The translations under genes were made by a program, and so were the position numbers. A stretch of 62,634 nucleotides of DNA, taken from the NCBI RefSeq assembly GCF_947632445.1, contig NZ_CANRPM010000013.1, positions 1 to 62,634 of the forward strand, written 5' to 3'. Of the stretch, positions 24,566 to 33,651 are shown one piece after another. Each line of letters begins with the position of its first letter. Position 1 is the first letter of the stretch. Source of the stretch: an uncultured Bacteroides sp. GTDB lineage: Bacteria; Bacteroidota; Bacteroidia; Bacteroidales; Bacteroidaceae. The notes beneath the pieces were generated by a model that saw only the letters and a list, made by a program, of their open reading frames with translations, was not told the origin of the DNA and searched no databases.

Positions 24566-26338
24566 ATGAAGAAGTATTTGCTTTTATTCTCCATAGCGGT
24601 ATTTTTATTTTCTTGCAACAAGGACGAGGAAATATCGCAAGACGTGACCGTTTCCCCTGTCATTGAGTTAGACAGCGAGGACGGTATTTACGTGGTAAAG
24701 ATAGGAAAAGAGGTCGTTATCGAGCCGACCTATCAAAATGTCGATTACGCCGTTTATTCATGGAAATGCAACGGCCGCATTATTTCCGATGAACCGCAAC
24801 TAAGATACACTTTCGACGAATGCGGATCGTATTACGTTACTCTGCGGGTGGATACGAAAGACGCCAGTGCGGAAGAAGAGATTCGCGTAGATGTCAATGA
24901 ACTCGCACCTCCCGTCATTTCACTGGTAACACCTACGACGGGACTCAAAGTTGTTGCGGGACGTGAATACATCCTTACCCCCGACATTCAAAATGCTGAA
25001 GGAGCTACATGCTTGTGGACTCTTGACGGGAAAGAGGTCGGCACAGGAAACACCTATACATTCAAGCAGGATGAATTGGGAACTTATGAACTGACTCTGA
25101 CCGTTACGAATGAAGACGGCAAAACGGAAAAGACAATCACAATCGAGGTGGTTGATAAACTTCCGATTGTAATAGACATTCCGTCATCTTTGTACTTTGC
25201 CGAAGATAACACGAAATATGTAGAATTGGGTCGTACACTGTTTATTCGTCCCTACGTGTCGGTAAATGCCGAACCTTCCTACCAGTGGAGTTTGGACGGA
25301 CAGAAAATCGACGGAGCTGATGCGCTGATATACGGATTCAAACCGACTCAAACCGGAGAATACACACTTACTTTTACGGTGAAATACAATAGTCAAGATA
25401 CAAAGGCAGCCGTTCTTACCCGGAATATTTCGGTATCTGGCGTAGATGAAGTCAGCGTCGATATTCCGGTAAAATGTTGTGAAGCAGCCGATAAAAGAAC
25501 GTTTGCTGCCGGAAACTCCATCTACAGCAATAAGGTATATGAATTTGTTCCTGCTCCCGGACAATTCGTGAACGAAACGAATACAGCGGGTTTCAACGGT
25601 GAAAACACGCATGAGGCTGCCTGTGCTTATGCCCAAAAACGCCTCGATAATGAAAAATATGTTTCTCTCGGCGGTTGGGGCGGATATATCGTAGTCGGCT
25701 TCGACCACAGCATCGAGAATAAAGGCAACTACGATTTCTCGATTAAGGGGAATGCTTTCGATTCATCGAATGAACCGGGTATCGTCTGGGTCATGCAGGA
25801 TGTCAATGGGGACGGCTTACCCAACGATGAGTGGTACGAATTGAAAGGATCGGAATACGGGAAGCCCGAAACCATTCAGGACTACGTAGTGACCTATTTC
25901 CGTCCCGGTCCTAATATGGATACTCAATGGCAGGATAATTACGGAAATAAAGGCAAAATAAGTAGGCTTGCTGATTATCATCCTCAAGAATTCTATTATC
26001 CGTTATGGATTGACACTGATTCATATACTCTTTATGGCACCTGCTTGAAACATCGAACCGAACGCTCTTCCGAAACAGGAATGTGGAGCAGTAATCCGTT
26101 CGGATGGGGATATGCCGATAATATCGGAGATGACATGCCGAATAAAAACAATCCTTCGGCGACGGCATTAGCTAATTATTTTAAGATTTCAGATGCGGTC
26201 GATATAAACGGGAATGCAGTAAATCTAACCCATATTGACTTTGTAAAAGTTCAAACAGGCGTGAATGTAACCGCAGGCTGGCTCGGGGAGAATTCCACAG
26301 AAGTTTTTAAATTTTGCGATGAAAACAATAAACAATAA
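24566..26338 (+). CDS. PKD-domain surface lipoprotein of the B12 operon
   Basis: A 590-residue lipoprotein (lipobox LFSC, Cys17, then NKDEE). Three Ig-like PKD domains occupy about residues 30-295, each ending in a GxYxLTL-type strand (CGSYYVTLRV, LGTYELTLTV, TGEYTLTFTV). The C-terminal 290 residues form a separate domain with ASLGGWGGYIVVGFDHSIE-like features and GIVWVMQDVNGDGLPNDEWYEL. It starts seven bases after the DUF4465 gene. It is probably a surface accessory protein for B12 capture. The specific role is unknown. Confidence 0.8.
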   Translation: MKKYLLLFSIAVFLFSCNKDEEISQDVTVSPVIELDSEDGIYVVKIGKEVVIEPTYQNVDYAVYSWKCNGRIISDEPQLRYTFDECGSYYVTLRVDTKDASAEEEIRVDVNELAPPVISLVTPTTGLKVVAGREYILTPDIQNAEGATCLWTLDGKEVGTGNTYTFKQDELGTYELTLTVTNEDGKTEKTITIEVVDKLPIVIDIPSSLYFAEDNTKYVELGRTLFIRPYVSVNAEPSYQWSLDGQKIDGADALIYGFKPTQTGEYTLTFTVKYNSQDTKAAVLTRNISVSGVDEVSVDIPVKCCEAADKRTFAAGNSIYSNKVYEFVPAPGQFVNETNTAGFNGENTHEAACAYAQKRLDNEKYVSLGGWGGYIVVGFDHSIENKGNYDFSIKGNAFDSSNEPGIVWVMQDVNGDGLPNDEWYELKGSEYGKPETIQDYVVTYFRPGPNMDTQWQDNYGNKGKISRLADYHPQEFYYPLWIDTDSYTLYGTCLKHRTERSSETGMWSSNPFGWGYADNIGDDMPNKNNPSATALANYFKISDAVDINGNAVNLTHIDFVKVQTGVNVTAGWLGENSTEVFKFCDENNKQ

Positions 26339-26344
26339 ATTCAA

Positions 26345-28396
26345 ATGGACAAAATAAATCATCTTATCATATCTATATTGACGGTATTCTGCCTGGTAAG
26401 TTGCAATGACGATGATAATGGGTTAGAATTTGAAGGTGCGGATAATTTCATTACATCTTTTGAACTTACTGTTGACGGAATTTCTTATCAAGCAGACATA
26501 ACCGGTGAAAAGATTACCGTTCATGTTCCGTATAATGTAAATCTTGATGGAGCAACAGCACAGGTTTCTTTTTGCGAAGGTTCTACGATAAATCCCAATC
26601 CTGCCACAATCACTGATTGGAACAACGAATGGAAATTTATCGTCACATCCCAATCAGGAGCAAGTCGTGTTTATCACTATACGTATGACTATGGTGATAT
26701 TTTTGAAAGTAATAGTGTTGTGCTTGCCACACAAGAACAAGTCGATAAATTCCCAGCCAAAGGGATTAATCGGATTAATGGCAGTCTCACTATCGGAACA
26801 GAAAACGGAGAAGACATTACGAATCTGGATGGATTGAAAGACTTGGTGTCGATAAGTAATTCGCTTATCATAAATCCGTCATATAAAGGACAGGATTTGG
26901 CTGGATTGGAAAATCTTACAACAATTGGAGCATTCAAACTTGGCACTCCTAATTCTGTGAGTAAAAACACTACGCTGACTTCTATCAAGCTGCCGGCTCT
27001 TACTAAAATTATAGGCGATTTTATAGTCAATAGCCAGGTGGTGGAATCTGTCTCGATGCCTAAATTACAAACAATAGAAGAAGGAACCATCATTATATCC
27101 GATGCTCTTCTCGATATTGATGCCGGAACCTTGTCGAATGTGGGAGCATCCCTGATTCTTAGAGGTTCTACTATTCAAAAAGGCACTGCATCTACTGAAG
27201 CCATTGTTTTTGCCTCTCTTTCTAAAATCGGTGGAGATTTGGATGTGCGCTATTTCCCTGAAATACAAGGATTATATTTGCCTCGGTTGGCTGATGTTTC
27301 AGGAACAATAAGTTTAAATGAATTACCCACTTTAGGTAGTTTTGCCGCCACTGAATTGCGTTCTATCGGAGGATTAAACATAGCTGCGTGCAAATCCCTT
27401 TCACAAATTGAATTGCCGAGTATGGTTTCTTGCGGTGAAATGAATATAGATGCTTCCAATGTCAATAAATTGAACATATCTTCTTTAACCGAAATTAAAG
27501 GGAATGTTACATTGTCGAATTTATTAATTGAAGACTTGGATATTTCAAGAATAGATTTTAACGGATATTCTTTAACGATTAAATGCAGTGAATTAAAGAA
27601 TATAGTCGGTACTGACGTGTTTAATGGAAGTATTCATCTATTACCTTCTCAGTGTACTCTTCCAGAGTTTGTAATTAATGGCATTAAAACAATTAATGGT
27701 GATTTTGAAGCAAAAGACTATTTTTATGTGAGAAATTTCGTAATGCCGTTTGAAAAAATTGAAGGTGATTTGATATTAGCTTTAAATACGGGTTCTACAA
27801 AAGAAATTCAATTGGTCGATTTCTCTAATTTATGTGAAATCAATGGCAATTTCAGCCTTGCAAAGTCTGATAATAAAAATGTCGGGCGATTTTCATTTAG
27901 TAGGCTAAAGCATGTTAAGGGATTGTGCAATATAAGTACAGAAAAGATATCTGAGGTTATTGAGTTTCCTCAATTGAAGGAAATAGGCACTAATAGCTCA
28001 GATACTCATATATTTAATATAAGTTTTGCAAACATCGTTTGTCCCAATTTGAAATCGGTTTATGGATCATTGGACATACAAACGGGACGAACAAAAAATC
28101 TTCTTGCTAAAAGTATCGGTTATCCCAACATAGAGATAATCAGTAACAATTTAATAATAGAATCAAATTTGGACTATGAGAGTAATAACGTTATCAAAGA
28201 CATAACTCTACCTAAATTAACCCAAGTTAATAAGGTGTCTATTTCCCGGCAAGAAGGGTTAAACGACTTTAGTACTTTCAAATATCTTTTCGAGAACAAC
28301 ATTCTTACGGAAGCATCTCAATGGATTGTAACAAAGTGCGGCTACAACCCTACCTTCCAAGACATGAAGGAAGGTCGGTATACGCCTGCCGAATAG
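26345..28396 (+). CDS. Receptor-L-domain-like repeat lipoprotein in the B12 operon
   Basis: A 683-residue lipoprotein (lipobox LVSC, Cys20, then NDDDN, a surface-export-type acidic stretch). Residues about 30-120 resemble a DUF5018-type Ig-like domain ending in the SGASRVYHYTYDYG strand. The remainder is a long solenoid of short strands with a hydrophobic period. It reads like receptor-L / leucine-rich beta-helix repeats: INGSLTIGTENGEDITNLDGL, LTTIGAFKLG, IGGDLDVRYFPEIQGLYLP and so on. Codon composition is more AT-rich than btuG and btuB. It starts six bases after the PKD gene. I do not know this protein as a B12-locus component. Confidence 0.75.
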   Translation: MDKINHLIISILTVFCLVSCNDDDNGLEFEGADNFITSFELTVDGISYQADITGEKITVHVPYNVNLDGATAQVSFCEGSTINPNPATITDWNNEWKFIVTSQSGASRVYHYTYDYGDIFESNSVVLATQEQVDKFPAKGINRINGSLTIGTENGEDITNLDGLKDLVSISNSLIINPSYKGQDLAGLENLTTIGAFKLGTPNSVSKNTTLTSIKLPALTKIIGDFIVNSQVVESVSMPKLQTIEEGTIIISDALLDIDAGTLSNVGASLILRGSTIQKGTASTEAIVFASLSKIGGDLDVRYFPEIQGLYLPRLADVSGTISLNELPTLGSFAATELRSIGGLNIAACKSLSQIELPSMVSCGEMNIDASNVNKLNISSLTEIKGNVTLSNLLIEDLDISRIDFNGYSLTIKCSELKNIVGTDVFNGSIHLLPSQCTLPEFVINGIKTINGDFEAKDYFYVRNFVMPFEKIEGDLILALNTGSTKEIQLVDFSNLCEINGNFSLAKSDNKNVGRFSFSRLKHVKGLCNISTEKISEVIEFPQLKEIGTNSSDTHIFNISFANIVCPNLKSVYGSLDIQTGRTKNLLAKSIGYPNIEIISNNLIIESNLDYESNNVIKDITLPKLTQVNKVSISRQEGLNDFSTFKYLFENNILTEASQWIVTKCGYNPTFQDMKEGRYTPAE

Positions 28397-28425
28397 GTAT
28401 AACGAAACAATAAATTTTCTGCCAA

Positions 28426-28462
28426 CCCTCGGTATGGGTGCCGTAAGGTACACATACCGGGG
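28426..28462 (+). promoter_or_regulatory. Intercistronic hairpin before btuG
   Basis: CCCTCGGTATGGGTGCC and GGTACACATACCGGGG pair around a GTAA loop with two mismatches. No T run follows, so it is unlikely to be a full terminator. It could stabilise or process the mRNA. Confidence 0.5.
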
Positions 28463-28483
28463 ATTCACCATAATAATAACGAT

Positions 28484-29557
28484 ATGACCCGTCACAAACT
28501 GAAATACCTGCTGTGGAGCGTTGTTGTGTCACTGTTTCTGTCTTCCTGCATGGAATGGGACTACGGCGAGGCTATGGAGGAATTCAATGCCTCCGGCGCC
28601 GGGTTGTTCATCACCAACGAAGGTAATTTCCAGTACGGCAACGCCACCCTCAGCTACTACGACCCCGTGACCAGACAGGTGCAAAACGAAGTGTTTTTCC
28701 GCGCCAACGGCATGAAGCTCGGCGACGTGGCGCAGTCGATGTGCATACACGATAACAAAGGTTGGGTGGTGGTGAACAACTCGCACGTCATCTTCGCCAT
28801 CGACCTCAATACGTTCAAGGAAGTGGGACGCATAGAGAACCTTACCTCGCCGCGCTATATCCATTTCCTAAGCGACGAGAAGGCCTACGTCACGCAACTT
28901 TGGGACAACCGCATTTTCATCGTCAATCCGAAGAAATACGAAATAACCGGTTACATTCAGGTGCCGGATATGACAATGGAGAGCGGCTCGACCGAACAGA
29001 TGGTCCAATACGGCAAGTACGTCTACTGCAACTGCTGGAGCTACCAGAACCGCATTATCAAAATTGACACCGAGACCGACCAAGTTGTTGATGAACTGAA
29101 AGTGGGCATCCAGCCGACTTCACTCGTAATGGATAAGTATGATAAGATGTGGACTGTGACCGACGGCGGTTATGAAGGCTCGCCATACGGTTACGAAGCC
29201 CCGTCGCTCTATTGCATCGACGCGGCGACATTCAAGGTGGAGAAACAGTTCAAGTTCAAGAAAGGCGACTGGCCTTCGGAGGTACAACTCAACGGCGAGC
29301 GTGACAGACTCTACTGGATAAACAACGACGTCTGGAGCATGGACGTGACGGCAAACCGTGTCCCGGTACGTCCGTTCCTCGAATACCGCGACACCAAGTA
29401 TTACGGGCTGACCGTAAATCCTGCGAACGGCGAGGTATATGTTGCGGACGCTATCGACTACCAACAGCAGGGCAAGGTCTACCGCTACTCACCCGATGGC
29501 AAACTGATTGATGAATTTTATGTCGGCATCATCCCCGGCGCGTTCTGCTGGAAATAA
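28484..29557 (+). CDS. btuG: BtuG-type vitamin B12-binding beta-propeller lipoprotein
   Basis: A 357-residue surface lipoprotein (lipobox LSSC, Cys22, then MEWDYGE). The body is a YncE-like propeller: repeated strands such as YYDPVTRQVQNEVFFRANG, VFAIDLN-type turns, YVYCNCWSYQNRIIKIDTETDQVVDEL and VYVADAIDYQQQGKVYRYSPDG. BtuG proteins of gut Bacteroides bind cobalamin extremely tightly and pass it to BtuB. It lies 13 bases upstream of a TonB-dependent receptor and behind a cobalamin riboswitch, which confirms the assignment. Confidence 0.9.
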   Translation: MTRHKLKYLLWSVVVSLFLSSCMEWDYGEAMEEFNASGAGLFITNEGNFQYGNATLSYYDPVTRQVQNEVFFRANGMKLGDVAQSMCIHDNKGWVVVNNSHVIFAIDLNTFKEVGRIENLTSPRYIHFLSDEKAYVTQLWDNRIFIVNPKKYEITGYIQVPDMTMESGSTEQMVQYGKYVYCNCWSYQNRIIKIDTETDQVVDELKVGIQPTSLVMDKYDKMWTVTDGGYEGSPYGYEAPSLYCIDAATFKVEKQFKFKKGDWPSEVQLNGERDRLYWINNDVWSMDVTANRVPVRPFLEYRDTKYYGLTVNPANGEVYVADAIDYQQQGKVYRYSPDGKLIDEFYVGIIPGAFCWK

Positions 29558-29570
29558 GAAAGGAGGCAAT

Positions 29571-31652
29571 ATGAAAAGACTATATCTGTTATTCGCTTTG
29601 GCAGCATGCCTCCCCGTCGCGCTCTTTGCGCAGCAGACGGAAAACAGGAAGCGGTCGGCCTGGCATCTGAGCATACCCGAAGTTACGGTCATCGGACATC
29701 GCCCGATGAAGGATATCGGAGTGCAGAAAACCACCTTCGATTCCATCGCCCTGAAGGAGAACATCGCCCTCTCGATGGCGGACATCCTGACGTTCAATTC
29801 GTCGGTGTTCGTCAAGAGCTACGGACGTGCCACTCTTTCGACGGTTGCCTTTCGCGGCACGTCGCCCTCGCACACGCAGGTGACATGGAACGGTATGCGC
29901 ATCAACAACCCCATGCTCGGCATGACCGACTTTTCCACCATACCGTCCTACTTCATCGACCAGGCATCGCTGCTGCACGGTGCCTCATCCGTAAACGAGA
30001 CGGGCGGCGGCATCGGCGGTCTTGTCAAACTCGGCACGACACCACAGGTCGGCGAGGGCTTCAACGCCCAATACGTGCAGGGCATCGGTTCGTTCAAGAC
30101 ATTCGACGAATTCGCACGCTTTACCTATGGCAGCGACCATTGGCATCTCTCCACCCGCGCCGTTTATTCTTCGTCGCCCAACGATTACAAATACACTAAT
30201 CACGACAAGAAAATCAACATCTACGACGACGACAAAAACATCGTCGGACAGTATCATCCTGTGGAGCGAAACCGCTCCGGTTCGTTCAAGGATCTGCACC
30301 TGTTGCAGGAAGTGTACTACGATACGCGCAAAGGCGACAAGGTAGGATTGAACGCATGGTACATCCATTCCAACCGGGAACTGCCTATGCTCACCACCGA
30401 TTACGGCGATGCAGCCGATTTCGAGAATCGCCAGCGTGAACAGACTTTTCGCAGCGTGCTGTCGTGGAACCATTTTCGAAACAACTGGAAAGCCGGTGTG
30501 AAAGGCGGCTACATCCACACGTGGATGGCTTACGACTACAAACGGGAGGTAGCTCCCGACAACTGGGCGTCGATGACGCGCTCGCGCAGCAAGGTCAATA
30601 CATTTTACGGACAGGCGGAAGGAGAATACTCTCCGTCGGAGCAGTGGTTCCTGACCGCCAACGTATCGGCACACCAACATCTGGTGCGTTCCGAAGACAA
30701 GAATATTATCCTTCAGGACGGCGACAAGGCTATCGTGGGCTACGACAAGGGGCGTGTGGAACTGTCCGGCTCTTTTTCGGCAAAATGGCAGCCCACAGAC
30801 CGTATAGGTATGTCGGTGGTGTTGCGCGAGGAGATGTACGGAGATCAATGGGTGCCGCTCATCCCCGCGTTTTTCATCGACGGCATATTGTCGAAAAAGG
30901 GAAACATTGTGGCGAAAGCCTCCGTATCGCGCAACTACCGCTTCCCTACGTTGAACGACCTCTATTTCCTGCCGGGTGGCAATCCAGACTTGAAAAGTGA
31001 ACACGGATTTACCTACGATGCAGGCATCAGTTTCGAGGTCGGCGAGAAAAATGTCTATAAGTTGGACGGTAGTGCGAGTTGGTTCGATTCCTACGTCGAC
31101 GACTGGATCATCTGGCTGCCTACAACCAAAGGATTCTTCTCACCGCGCAATATAAAGAAAGTACATGCCTACGGCGTCGAAGTCAAGGCGAACCTTGCTG
31201 TACAACCGGCAAAGGAGTGGCTTGTCGATTTGAACGGCTCCTATTCGTGGACGCCCTCCGTCAACGAGGGCGAAAGGATGTCGCCCGCCGACCAGTCGGT
31301 GGGCAAGCAGTTACCCTATGTCCCGAAACATTCCGCTTCGCTGACCGGACGGCTGTCGTGGCGTACATGGGTATTCCTTTACAAGTGGGCTTACTATTCG
31401 GAGCGTTTCACTATGTCGAGCAACGACTACACACTTACAGGACACCTGCCGCAATATTTCATGAGCAACATTTCACTTGAAAAGGGGCTCTCGTTTCGGC
31501 CGTTGGACATTCAGTTAAAACTTGCCGTGAACAACCTGTTCAACGAGGACTATCTCTCGGTGCTCTCGCGTCCCATGCCCGGCATCAATTTTGAGTTCTT
31601 TATCGGTATCACGCCCCATTGGGGAAAGAATAAGCGCGGAAAAACGGACTGA
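29571..31652 (+). CDS. btuB: BtuB-type TonB-dependent cobalamin receptor
   Basis: A 693-residue outer-membrane receptor. I chose the ATG at 29571, preceded by AGGAGG at 29561-29566 and followed by a clear signal peptide ending LFAQQ. PEVTVIGHRP near the mature N-terminus is the likely TonB box region. The plug domain includes FNSSVFVKSYGRATLSTVAFRGTSPSHTQ, and the rest is a 22-strand-type barrel with the C-terminal NNLFNEDYLSV and final FFIGITPHW. It imports B12 across the outer membrane using TonB energy, with BtuG as surface lid. Confidence 0.92.
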   Translation: MKRLYLLFALAACLPVALFAQQTENRKRSAWHLSIPEVTVIGHRPMKDIGVQKTTFDSIALKENIALSMADILTFNSSVFVKSYGRATLSTVAFRGTSPSHTQVTWNGMRINNPMLGMTDFSTIPSYFIDQASLLHGASSVNETGGGIGGLVKLGTTPQVGEGFNAQYVQGIGSFKTFDEFARFTYGSDHWHLSTRAVYSSSPNDYKYTNHDKKINIYDDDKNIVGQYHPVERNRSGSFKDLHLLQEVYYDTRKGDKVGLNAWYIHSNRELPMLTTDYGDAADFENRQREQTFRSVLSWNHFRNNWKAGVKGGYIHTWMAYDYKREVAPDNWASMTRSRSKVNTFYGQAEGEYSPSEQWFLTANVSAHQHLVRSEDKNIILQDGDKAIVGYDKGRVELSGSFSAKWQPTDRIGMSVVLREEMYGDQWVPLIPAFFIDGILSKKGNIVAKASVSRNYRFPTLNDLYFLPGGNPDLKSEHGFTYDAGISFEVGEKNVYKLDGSASWFDSYVDDWIIWLPTTKGFFSPRNIKKVHAYGVEVKANLAVQPAKEWLVDLNGSYSWTPSVNEGERMSPADQSVGKQLPYVPKHSASLTGRLSWRTWVFLYKWAYYSERFTMSSNDYTLTGHLPQYFMSNISLEKGLSFRPLDIQLKLAVNNLFNEDYLSVLSRPMPGINFEFFIGITPHWGKNKRGKTD

Positions 31653-31688
31653 TGGTGCGACCGGGGATTTTTTTTGGGGGGGGAATCT

Positions 31689-31724
31689 TTCTTTTTCTCT
31701 GTCGTTTCAAAAGAAAAATATTCC
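31689..31724 (+). repeat. 36-bp direct repeat, right copy (borders B12 operon)
   Basis: Partner of 22956-22991. It is preceded by runs of eight T and eight G (31668-31683) and followed by the promoter region of the Fur-family gene. Confidence 0.85.
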
Positions 31725-31753
31725 CTAATCTCTTGCTTTCCGCAAAAAAGGAC

Positions 31754-31761
31754 TAACTTTG
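31754..31761 (+). promoter_or_regulatory. Promoter of the fur-like gene and purA
   Basis: TAACTTTG matches the -7 consensus 25 bases before the Fur-family start. A TTG at 31733-31735 may serve as -33. Confidence 0.55.
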
Positions 31762-31786
31762 TAAGCCGTAAGTTACTGCTACCGAT

Positions 31787-32275
31787 ATGGAAGTTCAGAA
31801 TGTGAAAGATACAGTCAGGCAGATATTCACCGAATATCTCAATGCGCACGGGCACCGGAAGACTCCCGAACGCTACGCCATACTCGATACCATTTACTCT
31901 ATCGACGGCCATTTCGACATCGACACGCTTTACTCGGTTATGGCCGACCACGAGAAGTTCCGCGTCAGCAGGGCCACTCTCTACAATACCATCATCCTGC
32001 TTATCAACGCACGGCTGGTCATCAAGCATCTGTTCGGCAATTCGTCGCAATACGAGAAAAGCTACAATCGCGACACGCACCACCATCAAATCTGTACTCA
32101 GTGTGGCAAGGTGACGGAGTTTCAGAACGAAGACCTCCAGCACGCCATCGAGCACACCAAGCTCCGCCGCTTCAACCTGACACACTATTCCCTCTATATC
32201 TACGGATTGTGCGGCAAGTGCGAGCGGGCCAACAAGAAAAATCTGAAAAATAACATTCATAAGAAAGAAAAATGA
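31787..32275 (+). CDS. Fur-family metal-responsive transcriptional regulator
   Basis: A 162-residue repressor with a winged helix (residues about 10-80, including HGHRKTPERYAILDTIYSI and FRVSRATLYNTIILLINARLV). The dimer domain is opened by THHHQICTQCGKVTEF. Structural zinc CxxC pairs are CTQC and CGKC. The sequence does not tell Fur (iron) from Zur or PerR. The purA start overlaps its stop by four bases (ATGA), so the two are translated together. Confidence 0.9.
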   Translation: MEVQNVKDTVRQIFTEYLNAHGHRKTPERYAILDTIYSIDGHFDIDTLYSVMADHEKFRVSRATLYNTIILLINARLVIKHLFGNSSQYEKSYNRDTHHHQICTQCGKVTEFQNEDLQHAIEHTKLRRFNLTHYSLYIYGLCGKCERANKKNLKNNIHKKEK

Positions 32276-33543
32276 AAGTAGACGTACTGTTAGGATTACA
32301 ATGGGGCGACGAAGGCAAAGGCAAGGTTGTCGACGTACTGACGCCGCGCTACGACGTGGTGGCCCGTTTTCAAGGCGGACCGAATGCCGGCCATACGCTG
32401 GAGTTTGAAGGCCAGAAATATGTACTCCGCTCGATCCCTTCGGGAATATTCCAGGGCAACAAGGTGAATATCATCGGTAACGGCGTGGTGCTCGACCCCG
32501 CTCTCTTCAAGGCTGAGGCCGAAGCGCTCGAAGCCTCAGGTCACGACCTGAAGCAGCGCCTTCACATCTCGAAGAAGGCCCATCTCATCATGCCGACCCA
32601 CCGCCTGCTCGATGCTGCTTACGAGGCTGCCAAAGGCGATGCCAAAGTGGGCACGACGGGCAAGGGCATCGGCCCTACCTATACCGACAAGGTGAGCCGC
32701 AACGGTCTCCGCGTGGGCGACCTGTTGCACGACTTCGACCGGAAGTATGCTGCCGCCAAGGCCCGTCACGAGCAGATACTCAAGAGCCTGAACTTTGAAT
32801 ACGACCTGGCTGAGGCCGAAAAGACCTGGTTCGAAAGCATCGAATACCTGAAGCAATTCCGGCTGGTGGATAGCGAGCACGAAATCAACAACCTCCTGAA
32901 CGAAGGCAAGTCCGTCCTTTGCGAGGGTGCACAGGGCACGATGCTCGACATCGACTTTGGCTCCTATCCTTTCGTTACTTCGTCCAACACCATCTGTGCG
33001 GGTGCTTGCACGGGTTTGGGTGTGGCTCCCTGCAAGATAGGCGACGTGTACGGCATCTTCAAGGCTTATTGTACACGTGTAGGCGCAGGCCCTTTCCCCA
33101 CCGAGCTTTCCGATGAGACGGGTGACAAGATTTGTACCCTCGGACACGAGTTTGGTTCCGTTACCGGCCGTCGCCGCCGTTGCGGATGGATCGACCTCGT
33201 GGCGTTGAAATACGCTATCATGGTGGACGGCGTGACGAAGCTCATTATGATGAAGAGTGACGTGCTCGACACGTTTGAAACCATCAAGGCTTGTGTGGCC
33301 TACAAGGTGGACGGCGAGGAAATCGACTACTTCCCCTTCGACATCACGGAGAGTGTGGAGCCTGTCTATGCAGAACTGCCCGGCTGGCAGACCGACATGA
33401 CCCAGATGCAGAGCGAGGACGAGTTTCCCGAAGAATTCAATGCCTACCTGTCCTTCCTCGAAGAGCAGTTGGGTGTGCCCGTCAAGATTGTGTCCGTAGG
33501 CCCCGACCGCGAACAGACCATCGAACGATATACCGAAGAATAA
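32272..33543 (+). CDS. purA: Adenylosuccinate synthase
   Basis: A 423-residue cytoplasmic enzyme that joins IMP and aspartate using GTP, the first step from IMP to AMP. The N-terminal GTP-binding loop is LLGLQWGDEGKGKVVD. GGPNAGHT, GTTGKGIGPTYTDKVSR and EGAQGTMLDIDFGSYPFVTSSN are family signatures, and TGRRRRCGWIDL is near 300. Length is normal. It is coupled to a Fur-family regulator by a four-base overlap. Confidence 0.97.
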   Translation: MKVDVLLGLQWGDEGKGKVVDVLTPRYDVVARFQGGPNAGHTLEFEGQKYVLRSIPSGIFQGNKVNIIGNGVVLDPALFKAEAEALEASGHDLKQRLHISKKAHLIMPTHRLLDAAYEAAKGDAKVGTTGKGIGPTYTDKVSRNGLRVGDLLHDFDRKYAAAKARHEQILKSLNFEYDLAEAEKTWFESIEYLKQFRLVDSEHEINNLLNEGKSVLCEGAQGTMLDIDFGSYPFVTSSNTICAGACTGLGVAPCKIGDVYGIFKAYCTRVGAGPFPTELSDETGDKICTLGHEFGSVTGRRRRCGWIDLVALKYAIMVDGVTKLIMMKSDVLDTFETIKACVAYKVDGEEIDYFPFDITESVEPVYAELPGWQTDMTQMQSEDEFPEEFNAYLSFLEEQLGVPVKIVSVGPDREQTIERYTEE

Positions 33544-33559
33544 TTCGGATGCGACAGAC

Positions 33560-33606
33560 AAACGCAGGCTTTCCTGTTGTCCGCTTCAGGGAGTCTGCGT
33601 TTATTG
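33560..33606 (+). terminator. Terminator after purA
   Basis: AAACGCAG (33560-33567) pairs with CTGCGTTT (33595-33602), with an inner TTTCCTG/CAGGGA stem. The following T run is short. Confidence 0.6.
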
Positions 33607-33651
33607 TTCCTTAAAACATACTTTTCATTCACTTAAAACATCCTTTTCTTC

